Of a stretch of 19,423 nucleotides of DNA, positions 7,355 to 14,150 are shown in pieces (position 1 is the stretch's first letter; every line of letters begins with the position of its first letter). Position numbers and translations under genes: made by a program. The notes under the pieces were generated by a model. The model was not told where the DNA came from. It saw only the letters and a program-made list of their open reading frames with translations, and ran no database searches. This DNA comes from Methanobacterium sp. UBA176. GTDB lineage: Archaea > Methanobacteriota > Methanobacteria > Methanobacteriales > Methanobacteriaceae. The stretch lies in NCBI GenBank assembly GCA_002505765.1, contig DAVZ01000002.1, positions 1 through 19,423 of the forward strand, read 5' to 3'.

Positions 7355-8362
7355 ATGAAAAAAGAAGTCCTTACTTATGATAAAGTTGGAGAATATTTAA
7401 ACTGTAAGGTCTGTGAAAGAAAATGCACCATCAAAGAAGGAGATACCGGATTCTGCAAAATGAGAGCCAATATGAATGGTAAACTATGTGCCCTAAATTA
7501 CGGCACTGCTTCTTCAGTAGCAGTTGACCCAATAGAAAAAAAGCCTCTTTTCCATTTTTATCCTGGTTCAACTGTTTTTTCACTTGGATCTGTAGGCTGT
7601 AATTTCAGATGCAAGCACTGCCAGAACTGGAATATTTCCCAGGTAAATTTAGAAGAAATTCCAACACGAGAAATACTTCCAGAGGAGGCCATACGCTTAA
7701 CAAAACAGTATGGATGCAAATCAATAGCATGGACCTATAATGAACCCACAATATGGTTTGAATACACCTATGACAGTGCAAAATTAGCTAAAAAAGAAGA
7801 TATAGCAACAGTTTATGTTACTAATGGATATATGAGTGAAGAATCGTTTGATCTTATCAAACCATATCTCGATGCTGCAAATATTGACCTAAAAGGTATG
7901 TCCGATAAATTCTATCGAGATCTATGTCAGGCCAGACTCCAACCAGTTCTGGACAATATCAAGCGATTTTATGAAAATAAAATACATATAGAGATTACAA
8001 ATCTAATTATACCGGGTTATAATGATTCTAAAGAAGATTTACAGGCTTTAATAAAGTTTATGGTGGATGAAACCGGGTTAGAAGTTCCATTACACTTCAC
8101 CAGATTTTTCCCCTATTATGAACTTGGACAACTTCCACCTACACCAGTAGAATCCCTCAGAAGAGCTTATAACATGGCAAAAGAAGCTGGAATGAAGTAC
8201 GTGTATATTGGGAATGTCTCTACCGGTGGAGAAGAAAGTACATTGTGTCCGGAGTGTGGAAAAGTTCTCATACAGAGGAATGGATTTGAAATTGTTGATG
8301 ATGAGCTTAAAGAAACACGTAAATGTCCCACCTGTAAAGCACCTATAAACATTATAACCTGA
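7355..8362 (+). CDS. amrS: AmmeMemoRadiSam system radical SAM enzyme AmrS
   Basis: Radical S-adenosylmethionine enzyme of the AmmeMemoRadiSam group, related to pyruvate formate-lyase activating enzymes; its substrate is not established. The 335-residue protein has four N-terminal cysteines (17, 20, 24, 34) in a CxxC-xxx-C arrangement, then the Fe4S4-binding CxxxCxxC (Cys82, 86, 89, in CNFRCKHC), the radical SAM barrel, and a C-terminal zinc ribbon (CPEC at 298-301 and CPTC at 324-327). The start ATG 7355 follows GAGGAG at 7341-7346. The other system members, AMMECR1 and MEMO, are not in this window. It stands alone, with its own promoter and 280 bases of upstream sequence. The family call is solid; the biological role is open. 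Confidence 0.9.
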   Translation: MKKEVLTYDKVGEYLNCKVCERKCTIKEGDTGFCKMRANMNGKLCALNYGTASSVAVDPIEKKPLFHFYPGSTVFSLGSVGCNFRCKHCQNWNISQVNLEEIPTREILPEEAIRLTKQYGCKSIAWTYNEPTIWFEYTYDSAKLAKKEDIATVYVTNGYMSEESFDLIKPYLDAANIDLKGMSDKFYRDLCQARLQPVLDNIKRFYENKIHIEITNLIIPGYNDSKEDLQALIKFMVDETGLEVPLHFTRFFPYYELGQLPPTPVESLRRAYNMAKEAGMKYVYIGNVSTGGEESTLCPECGKVLIQRNGFEIVDDELKETRKCPTCKAPINIIT

Positions 8363-8480
8363 ATTTCCAATTCTAAACCCTTAAAATCGATTTTTGAAAT
8401 TGAGTATTTAAGTCCAGTTAATTTTCTAAATTATGAACAATCAATATGCTGATTTTAATGAATACAGGAAAGCTTAATTT

Positions 8481-8516
8481 ATTAGATTAAATTATCTATT
8501 GATAATCTAATTTTTT
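8481..8516 (+). terminator. Hairpin plus T-run between amrS and the M28-like gene
   Basis: ATTAGATTA (8481-8489) pairs perfectly with TAATCTAAT (8503-8511) and is followed at once by six T. It may terminate amrS transcription. An alternative inner hairpin (ATTATC 8491-8496 with GATAAT 8501-8506) shares bases with the outer one, so the two exclude each other; an attenuator or operator for the next gene is also possible. Confidence 0.35.
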
Positions 8517-8545
8517 GGATTTAAGATTCAAACGAGGTCAATTCA

Positions 8546-9625
8546 ATGTTTATTGATAAAATAATTATTTTAATTATAATATTAACCTTACCATCTTCAT
8601 TTTTACTTTTAAATCCTGCATATAACAGTGAATCCACTGATTTATCACTGGTAAACCATGTGAAATACATAACAAAAGAAATAGGGCCAAGACCTGCAGG
8701 ATCAGAAAGTGAAATGGAAACAGCCAGTTACCTTAAATCCAAATTCGATGCTTATGGAGTTAAAACAGAAATTCATGAATTTCAATATTATTCAATGAAT
8801 TCAAAACAAATAAAGAAATCTAAAAACGTTATAGGCACTATAAACGGAACTTCTCCCCAGCAGATCATTATATGCGCTGATTTAGACACTTTTAAAGATC
8901 AGAATACTGGAAAATATACTGAAGGAGCAAATGACGATGCAACAGGTCTTGCAGTCCTAATAGGGCTTGCAGAAAAATACAAAAACAAAAAACCCTTTTA
9001 TACCATTAAATTAATAGGTTTTGGAGCTGGAGAAGATGAGTATACGTTCCCAGTTAACGTAAGTCCAAGAACCAGTTTAGAGGAAGATGAATATAATAAA
9101 ATCATGTACACTCCCTATTTAGTTGGTGCAAGATATTATATGCTTCAAAATCAGGATTCAGTTAATAATATCGTTGCAGTTATCAGTTTAGAGGCTGTTG
9201 GAACTGGTGACCCCTGTTTTATAAGTGAAGATTCATACACCCAAAACAATCAATCCTTTGTTAATTTTTTGGTTTTAAACGCTCGAGATAGTGGCATTAA
9301 AGCTGAAAAAATTGATTTTATGACCTATAAAATTCCTTCTGGCAGAGATGCGCCCATAAGTCATATTTATCTCCCTTTTTCCTATGCAAACATCCCATCA
9401 ACATTTTTAACCTGTATGAATAATCCAGACATAAATTCTGCAGTTCATGGTGACCAGGAGATACCAGGCTATTTAACTATTGAGGATAGCTATGAAAATC
9501 TTGTAGAGAACAATGGAGGAGAAGAAGAGCTTGAAAAGCAGCTCGAGAAGGTTTTATATGTTGTTGAAAATAGTATCGATAGAATATCAGTGTTTGATGC
9601 TTTAAAAAATAAGAGAATAGAATAA
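8546..9625 (+). CDS. Divergent M28-family zinc peptidase-like exoprotein
   Basis: Probably an exported protein with the aminopeptidase fold of family M28. The 359-residue protein has an N-terminal hydrophobic helix (about 5-22) acting as signal or anchor, followed by IGPRPAGSESEMETASYL (about 46-63), the usual M28 opening. The metal-site region reads ADLDT (111-115) where the family has A-H-x-D-S/T, so the first zinc-binding histidine is replaced by Asp112. GANDDATG (127-134) supplies the bridging aspartate (Asp130). The general-base segment reads GAGEDE (160-165) instead of GAEE, and a late histidine is seen at 301. Activity is therefore uncertain: a changed metal site or an inactive binding protein. 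Start ATG 8546 follows GAGGT at about 8533. The gene stands alone. Confidence 0.7.
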   Translation: MFIDKIIILIIILTLPSSFLLLNPAYNSESTDLSLVNHVKYITKEIGPRPAGSESEMETASYLKSKFDAYGVKTEIHEFQYYSMNSKQIKKSKNVIGTINGTSPQQIIICADLDTFKDQNTGKYTEGANDDATGLAVLIGLAEKYKNKKPFYTIKLIGFGAGEDEYTFPVNVSPRTSLEEDEYNKIMYTPYLVGARYYMLQNQDSVNNIVAVISLEAVGTGDPCFISEDSYTQNNQSFVNFLVLNARDSGIKAEKIDFMTYKIPSGRDAPISHIYLPFSYANIPSTFLTCMNNPDINSAVHGDQEIPGYLTIEDSYENLVENNGGEEELEKQLEKVLYVVENSIDRISVFDALKNKRIE

Positions 9626-9654
9626 AAACTAAAATTCTAAACAATTTAGAGAAA

Positions 9655-9666
9655 TTATTTATATTA
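9655..9666 (+). promoter_or_regulatory. TATA box predicting a leaderless transcript
   Basis: TTATTTATATTA is centred about 26 bases before ATG 9686. Transcription would begin at or next to the start codon, and the bases just before the ATG carry no ribosome binding site, so the next gene is probably translated from a leaderless mRNA. Confidence 0.45.
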
Positions 9667-9685
9667 ATTAATTTTTAATAAGTTT

Positions 9686-11233
9686 ATGGCAGTCAAGCAT
9701 AATGAAAGGTGTAAAGAATGTAAAAAAAGGGTGTTTGAACTACTTACACATCTTTTTGGAGATGTAGAAAGGAATTACAACATAAATTTATCATTAAGTA
9801 CTAATCAAATGGAAAAGAGCCCTTATTATATGAATTTAAACGAGATATACTCTGCACTTCAAAATCATAGAGGAAACACCGAATTTGTCCGTGCCAAAAA
9901 GTTACCTAACGTCGATTTTTATATTAAAGACCATAAATTCATATTAGAATTTGACGAATCACAACACTTCACTACACTTAGGAAATTAACATTAGAAAAA
10001 TATCCCGAGGAACTTAAAACTGGTTTTAACAAGGATAAATGGATTAATATTTGTAAATCAATTAATGCAAAGGATAATGACCCTATTTACAGAGATGAAC
10101 AAAGAGCGTGGTATGATACTTTACGTGATTTTGCTCCGTCTATTTTAAATTTAAAGCCTACAGTCAGGATTTATTCAAAGGATTGTATTTGGTGCAAACT
10201 GGATGCAGGAGATGAGGAAGACCTGCAAACCTTTAAAGAGATCTTATCAATGGAAATGCATGATCGAAATTACCTATTCCAAAAAAATCTTACCAAACAG
10301 ATATTCACTGATTACAAATCTAATAGATTAATAGAAAAAGAGGAAGAAATTATTAACAGGGAAGCAATTACGAAATCCCTAAAAAAGCCAAAAATTAATA
10401 AAATAAGGCATAATAACATTAACAGACATTTTTGGGATTCCATGGAAGAGGGAGAAAATTGTGAATTTAAAATTGAAGTAAAAAAAATTGAAGGAAAAAT
10501 AAAAGTTATTAAATTTGAAAAATTAAATAATAAAAAACCAGAGAAATTAGTTGAAAAATCTAATAACTCATTAAATGAAAATATTGAGTTAACTATCACT
10601 AAAAATTCAAATTATATTAAAACCTTTTTATTAGCAGATAAAAACAGGGAAAAGCTGTTTAAAACAGATAATGAAGCGCTTATACAATTATATCCTGATA
10701 ATTCAGGAAATTTGTTTTTTTATGAACTATTCAATAATTTTAGTAGTAGACCTCTAAAAATGTCATTAAAAGAAATTGGAACCACTTATCTTCAATTAGA
10801 AAAACCATCTGCCAAAGAAGTCTTAAAATATTTTGTTACTCCTGAAATGGAAATTGAAAGGATATTTAACAATTTAAGATTTAAATATCTACAATCTATA
10901 TATTTATCTGGTCTTGAAAATTCTCACGAATACATTAATGCAGATTATAATAAAGCATTTCAATCTATTGCAGGAATGTCTGTTTATCAAGGAAGTGTTA
11001 AATTAAGAAAGGATAATAACGACTTTTGGAAGGAAGCAGGATTTAAAAGCCCTTCTAAAACTGGTATTAGATTTGAAAATGAGAGAAACGAATTGAGATT
11101 CATCTTAAAATACATTAGAAGTCTAAGATATGATAATTATAGCGAATTATACCGAGAATTAATAGCAATTAAACCAGGATTTCATGAGATGTGGGTACAT
11201 GGAGACTATTTTGAAAGCGTTCCCTCAATATAA
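9686..11233 (+). CDS. Nuclease-like protein (Vsr/DUF559-type PD-(D/E)XK signature), frame broken near 3' end
   Basis: No family name is recognised. The 515-residue reading frame begins with CKEC (9-12) and a helix. LPNVDFYIKDHKFILEFD follows at 73-90 and continues to SQHF (92-95). This matches the D-F-x(n)-(I/L)-E-(F/I)-D-x-x-Q/H-H pattern of very-short-patch-repair/DUF559-type endonucleases (candidate active residues Asp77, Glu88, Asp90, Gln93, His94). A second conserved-looking block has DEQRAWYD (137-144) and CIWC (167-170), which could pair with CKEC to bind zinc. Residues 205-300 are lysine-rich and probably a linker; the C-terminal part is mixed helical with no recognised domain. The gene is rich in Lys, Asn and Ile, lacks a ribosome binding site, and sits between core genes, suggesting an accessory, perhaps defence-related, insertion. 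The frame stops at 11233 while coding-like sequence continues in the +1 frame. Confidence 0.6.
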   Translation: MAVKHNERCKECKKRVFELLTHLFGDVERNYNINLSLSTNQMEKSPYYMNLNEIYSALQNHRGNTEFVRAKKLPNVDFYIKDHKFILEFDESQHFTTLRKLTLEKYPEELKTGFNKDKWINICKSINAKDNDPIYRDEQRAWYDTLRDFAPSILNLKPTVRIYSKDCIWCKLDAGDEEDLQTFKEILSMEMHDRNYLFQKNLTKQIFTDYKSNRLIEKEEEIINREAITKSLKKPKINKIRHNNINRHFWDSMEEGENCEFKIEVKKIEGKIKVIKFEKLNNKKPEKLVEKSNNSLNENIELTITKNSNYIKTFLLADKNREKLFKTDNEALIQLYPDNSGNLFFYELFNNFSSRPLKMSLKEIGTTYLQLEKPSAKEVLKYFVTPEMEIERIFNNLRFKYLQSIYLSGLENSHEYINADYNKAFQSIAGMSVYQGSVKLRKDNNDFWKEAGFKSPSKTGIRFENERNELRFILKYIRSLRYDNYSELYRELIAIKPGFHEMWVHGDYFESVPSI

Positions 11234-11561
11234 CCCAAGATCAATAGTTTTTAGGCTATTAAGACATATTGATGATTCGGAAATCAATGAAATTAACAAT
11301 TTAGAAAGACTACCCTCTGATATCAATGGTAAAAGTTATTTCACTTATGCTTCCTGCAATGTAACAGAAGGGCCATTTGTATCCTGTAAATCTAGTGAAA
11401 TATCTTATTATGATGAAATACGTGCCATAAAAACTAAACAAGACTTAGAAAAACTTGAAGATAAATTCTTTATCCTTGATTATTATCATAAAAATATAGA
11501 TTCAAAAGAAAAATTAAAAGAAGTTTTATTAGAAGCTGAAAAGTTTAGAAGATTTTTATAA
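11184..11561 (+). CDS. Frameshifted C-terminal continuation of the nuclease-like gene, or small overlapping partner gene
   Basis: Unknown function. This 125-codon frame overlaps the 3' end of the nuclease-like gene by 50 bases in the +1 frame and ends four bases before the ubiD stop codon on the other strand. Possible starts are ATG 11184 (weak AGGA upstream) and ATG 11199 (no site). Skipping one base in the CCC run at 11221-11223, or in the TTTT run at 11208-11211, joins the upstream frame smoothly: GDYFESVP would continue as QYNPRSIVFRLLRHID. That would make one protein of about 625 residues. The visible part is charged, with a C-terminal helical stretch of lysine and glutamate. It may be a real frameshift, a sequencing indel, a recoding site, or a genuine second gene; the sequence alone cannot decide. 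Confidence 0.45.
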   Translation: MRCGYMETILKAFPQYNPRSIVFRLLRHIDDSEINEINNLERLPSDINGKSYFTYASCNVTEGPFVSCKSSEISYYDEIRAIKTKQDLEKLEDKFFILDYYHKNIDSKEKLKEVLLEAEKFRRFL

Positions 11562-11565
11562 AGCA

Positions 11566-12849
11566 TCATTCGCTGAAACTAACCCTTTCAAACTTCTCTT
11601 TTTTATCCAAAGGCTTAGTCGCATCAACACCCACCTTAGTAGTTGTACCATCAGGAGTTGCACACGGATCAAGCGAAGAACCTCTCGCTCCAGGCACAAT
11701 CATAATATCTTCATCACCTTTAACCCTTGTAGCGATTGCATATTCAACATCTTCAGGATTAAAAATATCAATATCCTCATCAACAACAATAGCATGTTTT
11801 AATGATGGATGAGCTGCAAGAGCGGCCATCAAAACGTTTTTTCCATCACCCTGAGTTTGTTTCTTTACAGAAATTGCTGCATGAAGCCAGCAGCAGCCCC
11901 CTTCAGTTAAAACCACATTTTGAACTGTGGGAACTGTGTTTAAAACAGCAGTGTAAATTCTTGGCTCCTGTGGAAGTCCCTGGAGAAGTCTGTGTTCAAA
12001 TCCAGCAGGCATAATAGCATGATAGTAAGGATCTTCTTTATAATGAATTTTATCGAGTTCTATGACTGGTTCATTTCTAATAACATCATAAGTATCTGTT
12101 AAATCAACGAATGGTCCTTCAGGTTGTCTTTCATGTGGTAAAATCTTACCTTCCATAATTATTTCTGCATCAGGAACTTCAAGATCAACATTTTCACATT
12201 CAATAAGCTTCATATTGCCTTTATGGAAATTGTTAGCCACTTCCAGTTCATCTATTGTAATCGGGACTGAAGTAGTGGTTGCAAGAAGGGTTGCTGGGTG
12301 CATGCCTATTGCAATTGCCACTTCGAGTGGTTTATCCATCTCTTCTGCCTTTTTATAATATGTGTAGAGATCTCTGGGAACTATTCTGACTCCAAGCCTG
12401 TTTTTTGAGTTTACAAGCATTCTGTGAATTGATGCATTTCTTATCCCTGTTTCAGGATCCTTTGCTATTACAACACCAGCGGTGATGTAAGCCCCGCCAT
12501 CCTTTTTATAGTAAGTGGGTACTGGAATTTCGCTTAAATCTGGCTCTTTTTGAGTAATAAAGTTTTTTTTTACACTTTCAAATTTTGCAATAGGAACAGG
12601 ACTGCTGGTGGCATTCATTACCTTCTGTGTGATTTCAGGCACTGTGCATGATATTCCCCTTGCAATTTTATCTCTGGTGTTGCAGATACCTGCTATAACT
12701 TTTATTTCACTATTTTCAATGTTTTCAAAAATTACGGTATCTTTAGGATGCTTCCTTAAAATATCTGCAACTTCATATTTTGTGGATATCTGATCTTCAA
12801 TCTTTATAATCTTGAATTCTTTTTCAAGGGTCTTTAAAAATTCTCTCAT
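11566..12849 (-). CDS. ubiD: UbiD-family decarboxylase, probably anhydromevalonate phosphate decarboxylase
   Basis: Decarboxylase using prenylated FMN. In archaea with the modified mevalonate pathway, the UbiD homologue converts trans-anhydromevalonate 5-phosphate to isopentenyl phosphate, and this 427-residue protein fits that archaeal type; a quinone-related role is unlikely in a methanogen without quinones. The motif ERQPEGPFVD (240-249) carries the catalytic glutamate (Glu244), and Asp249 sits where fungal Fdc1 has its second glutamate. Arg143 in IHRM matches the active-site arginine. The cofactor-making UbiX and the AcnX-type dehydratase are not in the window. GGTGA lies just upstream of ATG 12849. 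The neighbouring purE lies 154 bases upstream on the same strand, but the TATA box and inverted repeat in between suggest an independent promoter. The exact substrate is inferred. Confidence 0.88.
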   Translation of the reverse strand: MREFLKTLEKEFKIIKIEDQISTKYEVADILRKHPKDTVIFENIENSEIKVIAGICNTRDKIARGISCTVPEITQKVMNATSSPVPIAKFESVKKNFITQKEPDLSEIPVPTYYKKDGGAYITAGVVIAKDPETGIRNASIHRMLVNSKNRLGVRIVPRDLYTYYKKAEEMDKPLEVAIAIGMHPATLLATTTSVPITIDELEVANNFHKGNMKLIECENVDLEVPDAEIIMEGKILPHERQPEGPFVDLTDTYDVIRNEPVIELDKIHYKEDPYYHAIMPAGFEHRLLQGLPQEPRIYTAVLNTVPTVQNVVLTEGGCCWLHAAISVKKQTQGDGKNVLMAALAAHPSLKHAIVVDEDIDIFNPEDVEYAIATRVKGDEDIMIVPGARGSSLDPCATPDGTTTKVGVDATKPLDKKEKFERVSFSE

Positions 12850-12880
12850 ATTTCACCGGTACCTTAATTACCAAAATTCA

Positions 12881-12936
12881 TTGCAGCAGCAATTATAAAG
12901 AAATAACTGCAATTTCAAGTCATATGTAAATTGCAG
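12881..12936. promoter_or_regulatory. CTGCAATTT inverted repeat flanking the ubiD TATA box
   Basis: CTGCAATTT (12907-12915) and AAATTGCAG (12928-12936) form a perfect 9+9 inverted repeat with a 12-base gap, directly upstream of the ubiD TATA box. A third half-site, TTGCAG, lies at 12881-12886 on the other side of the box. The arrangement resembles an operator for a dimeric archaeal regulator; no regulator can be named. Confidence 0.4.
12891..12899 (-). promoter_or_regulatory. Candidate TATA box of ubiD
   Basis: On the minus strand TTTATAATT is centred about 46 bases upstream of the ubiD start codon, predicting a leader of about 20 bases that includes the GGTGA ribosome binding site. It is flanked by TTGCAG/CTGCAA half-sites described next. 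Confidence 0.45.
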
Positions 12937-13003
12937 AGCATTACATGCCTTCTGTTAACATGCTTCTTATTTCATTTTTTTCTTTATTTTATCCCTTATA
13001 TTA

Positions 13004-14026
13004 CTAACCACCCTCAATATTTCCTTTAAATTTTCTAATATCCCTTTCAATGTCCTTATTCATAATTCCAAGCATTTCACCTGCAAGTATAGCAGCGTTA
13101 CCTCCATTATCTATGCCTAAAGTACCTACAGGCACTCCTGGAGGCATATTAACCATTGAAAGCAGGGCATCATTTCCATCCATTCTAATAGAACATGGCA
13201 CTCCTATAACCGGTTTTTCAGTATAGGCTACGATTGCCCCTGTAACGTGTGCTGATAATCCAGTAATGGCTATAAAAACCTTGGCATTTTTTACTTTCTT
13301 TATATATTCTTCAAACCTTACTGGATATCTTACAGGAGATATAACGCTGAAATCATAGTTTACATCCATTTTATCAAGAAAGTTTGTAACCTTCTTTGCA
13401 ACCTTTATATCAGAGTAACTTCCAGCAATTATTGCTATATCCAGTTCCTCTATCTCATCAGAAGAGGATTCATTGTAAAGGCCTTCGTTTCTTAATTCTT
13501 CATCCGGAATATCCAACTGTGGGGAAAAATAGTCTCCTTTTATAGTTTCAAGAACATTCCTTTCGTCGACAGCTATCTTCTCGAAAAATGAATCTCTCAT
13601 TGATGAAACTCTTTTTCTAACGTCTTCATCATGAATTCCAATTATCTGTGCTGCAAGTATAGCTGCATTCTCGCCTCGGTCAATTCCCACTGTTGCCACA
13701 GGCGCTCCAAAAGGCATTTGAGCCGATGCATAAAGGGCATCCAAACCCCCTAATTTAACACTTACTGGGACTCCTACTACTGGTTTATGAGTATTTGCAG
13801 CTATCATACCTGGTAAATGTGCTGAAAGTCCTGCAATACCTATAAATGCTTCTATTCCCTCATCTGTAGCCTTCATTACTATCTTTTTCACTTTTTCATG
13901 GGTCCTGTGTGCTGAAGCTACTTTAACATCATAGGGGATGTTAAGGGTCTCTAAAATGTCTATAGCTTTCTCTGCTATGGCAAAATCAGATGCGCTTCCC
14001 AGTAGTATCATTACTTTAGGTTTCAT
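13004..14026 (-). CDS. purE: Tandem PurE: phosphoribosylaminoimidazole carboxylase/mutase
   Basis: Acts in purine synthesis at the CAIR step (N5-CAIR mutase or AIR carboxylase). The 340-residue protein is two PurE domains in a row, about residues 4-155 and 196-340. Domain 1 has all class I signatures: GSASD (10-14), SAHRT (38-42, catalytic His40) and GLSAHLPGM (66-74). Domain 2 keeps GSYSD (202-206) and GLSAHVTG (256-263), but the SAHRT motif has become SPVRY (230-234), so its catalytic histidine is gone and it is likely structural. Fused PurE proteins are known from methanogens. ATG 14026 is preferred: GAGGTG lies four bases before it, whereas the in-frame TTG 14038 overlaps that site. The gene diverges from the glycosyltransferase. 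Confidence 0.92.
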   Translation of the reverse strand: MKPKVMILLGSASDFAIAEKAIDILETLNIPYDVKVASAHRTHEKVKKIVMKATDEGIEAFIGIAGLSAHLPGMIAANTHKPVVGVPVSVKLGGLDALYASAQMPFGAPVATVGIDRGENAAILAAQIIGIHDEDVRKRVSSMRDSFFEKIAVDERNVLETIKGDYFSPQLDIPDEELRNEGLYNESSSDEIEELDIAIIAGSYSDIKVAKKVTNFLDKMDVNYDFSVISPVRYPVRFEEYIKKVKNAKVFIAITGLSAHVTGAIVAYTEKPVIGVPCSIRMDGNDALLSMVNMPPGVPVGTLGIDNGGNAAILAGEMLGIMNKDIERDIRKFKGNIEGG

Positions 14027-14150
14027 TTTACACCTCAATTTATTTTAATAGCATAATTTATTATATAGAAATATAATAAGTTCCATAAGGTATTTTCAAT
14101 ATTAACTCACATTATTTATAAAACTTTATATAAAACTTGAGGTGTACATT
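14027..14150. promoter_or_regulatory. Divergent promoter region, purE and glycosyltransferase
   Basis: A 124-base AT-rich spacer. TATA-like sequences are seen around 14059-14075 (usable in both directions), TTATTTATAAA at about 14112-14122 and TTTATATAAA at 14125-14134 facing the glycosyltransferase. The last is too close to the start codon to serve the chosen TTG. Both genes carry the same ten bases, TTGAGGTGTA, at their ribosome binding sites (minus strand 14029-14038, plus strand 14137-14146). Confidence 0.4.

Noticed and set aside
14029..14146. Inverted copies of TTGAGGTGTA at the purE and glycosyltransferase starts
   Set aside because: Both copies are the ribosome binding sites of divergent genes, so the similarity is explained by that shared function.
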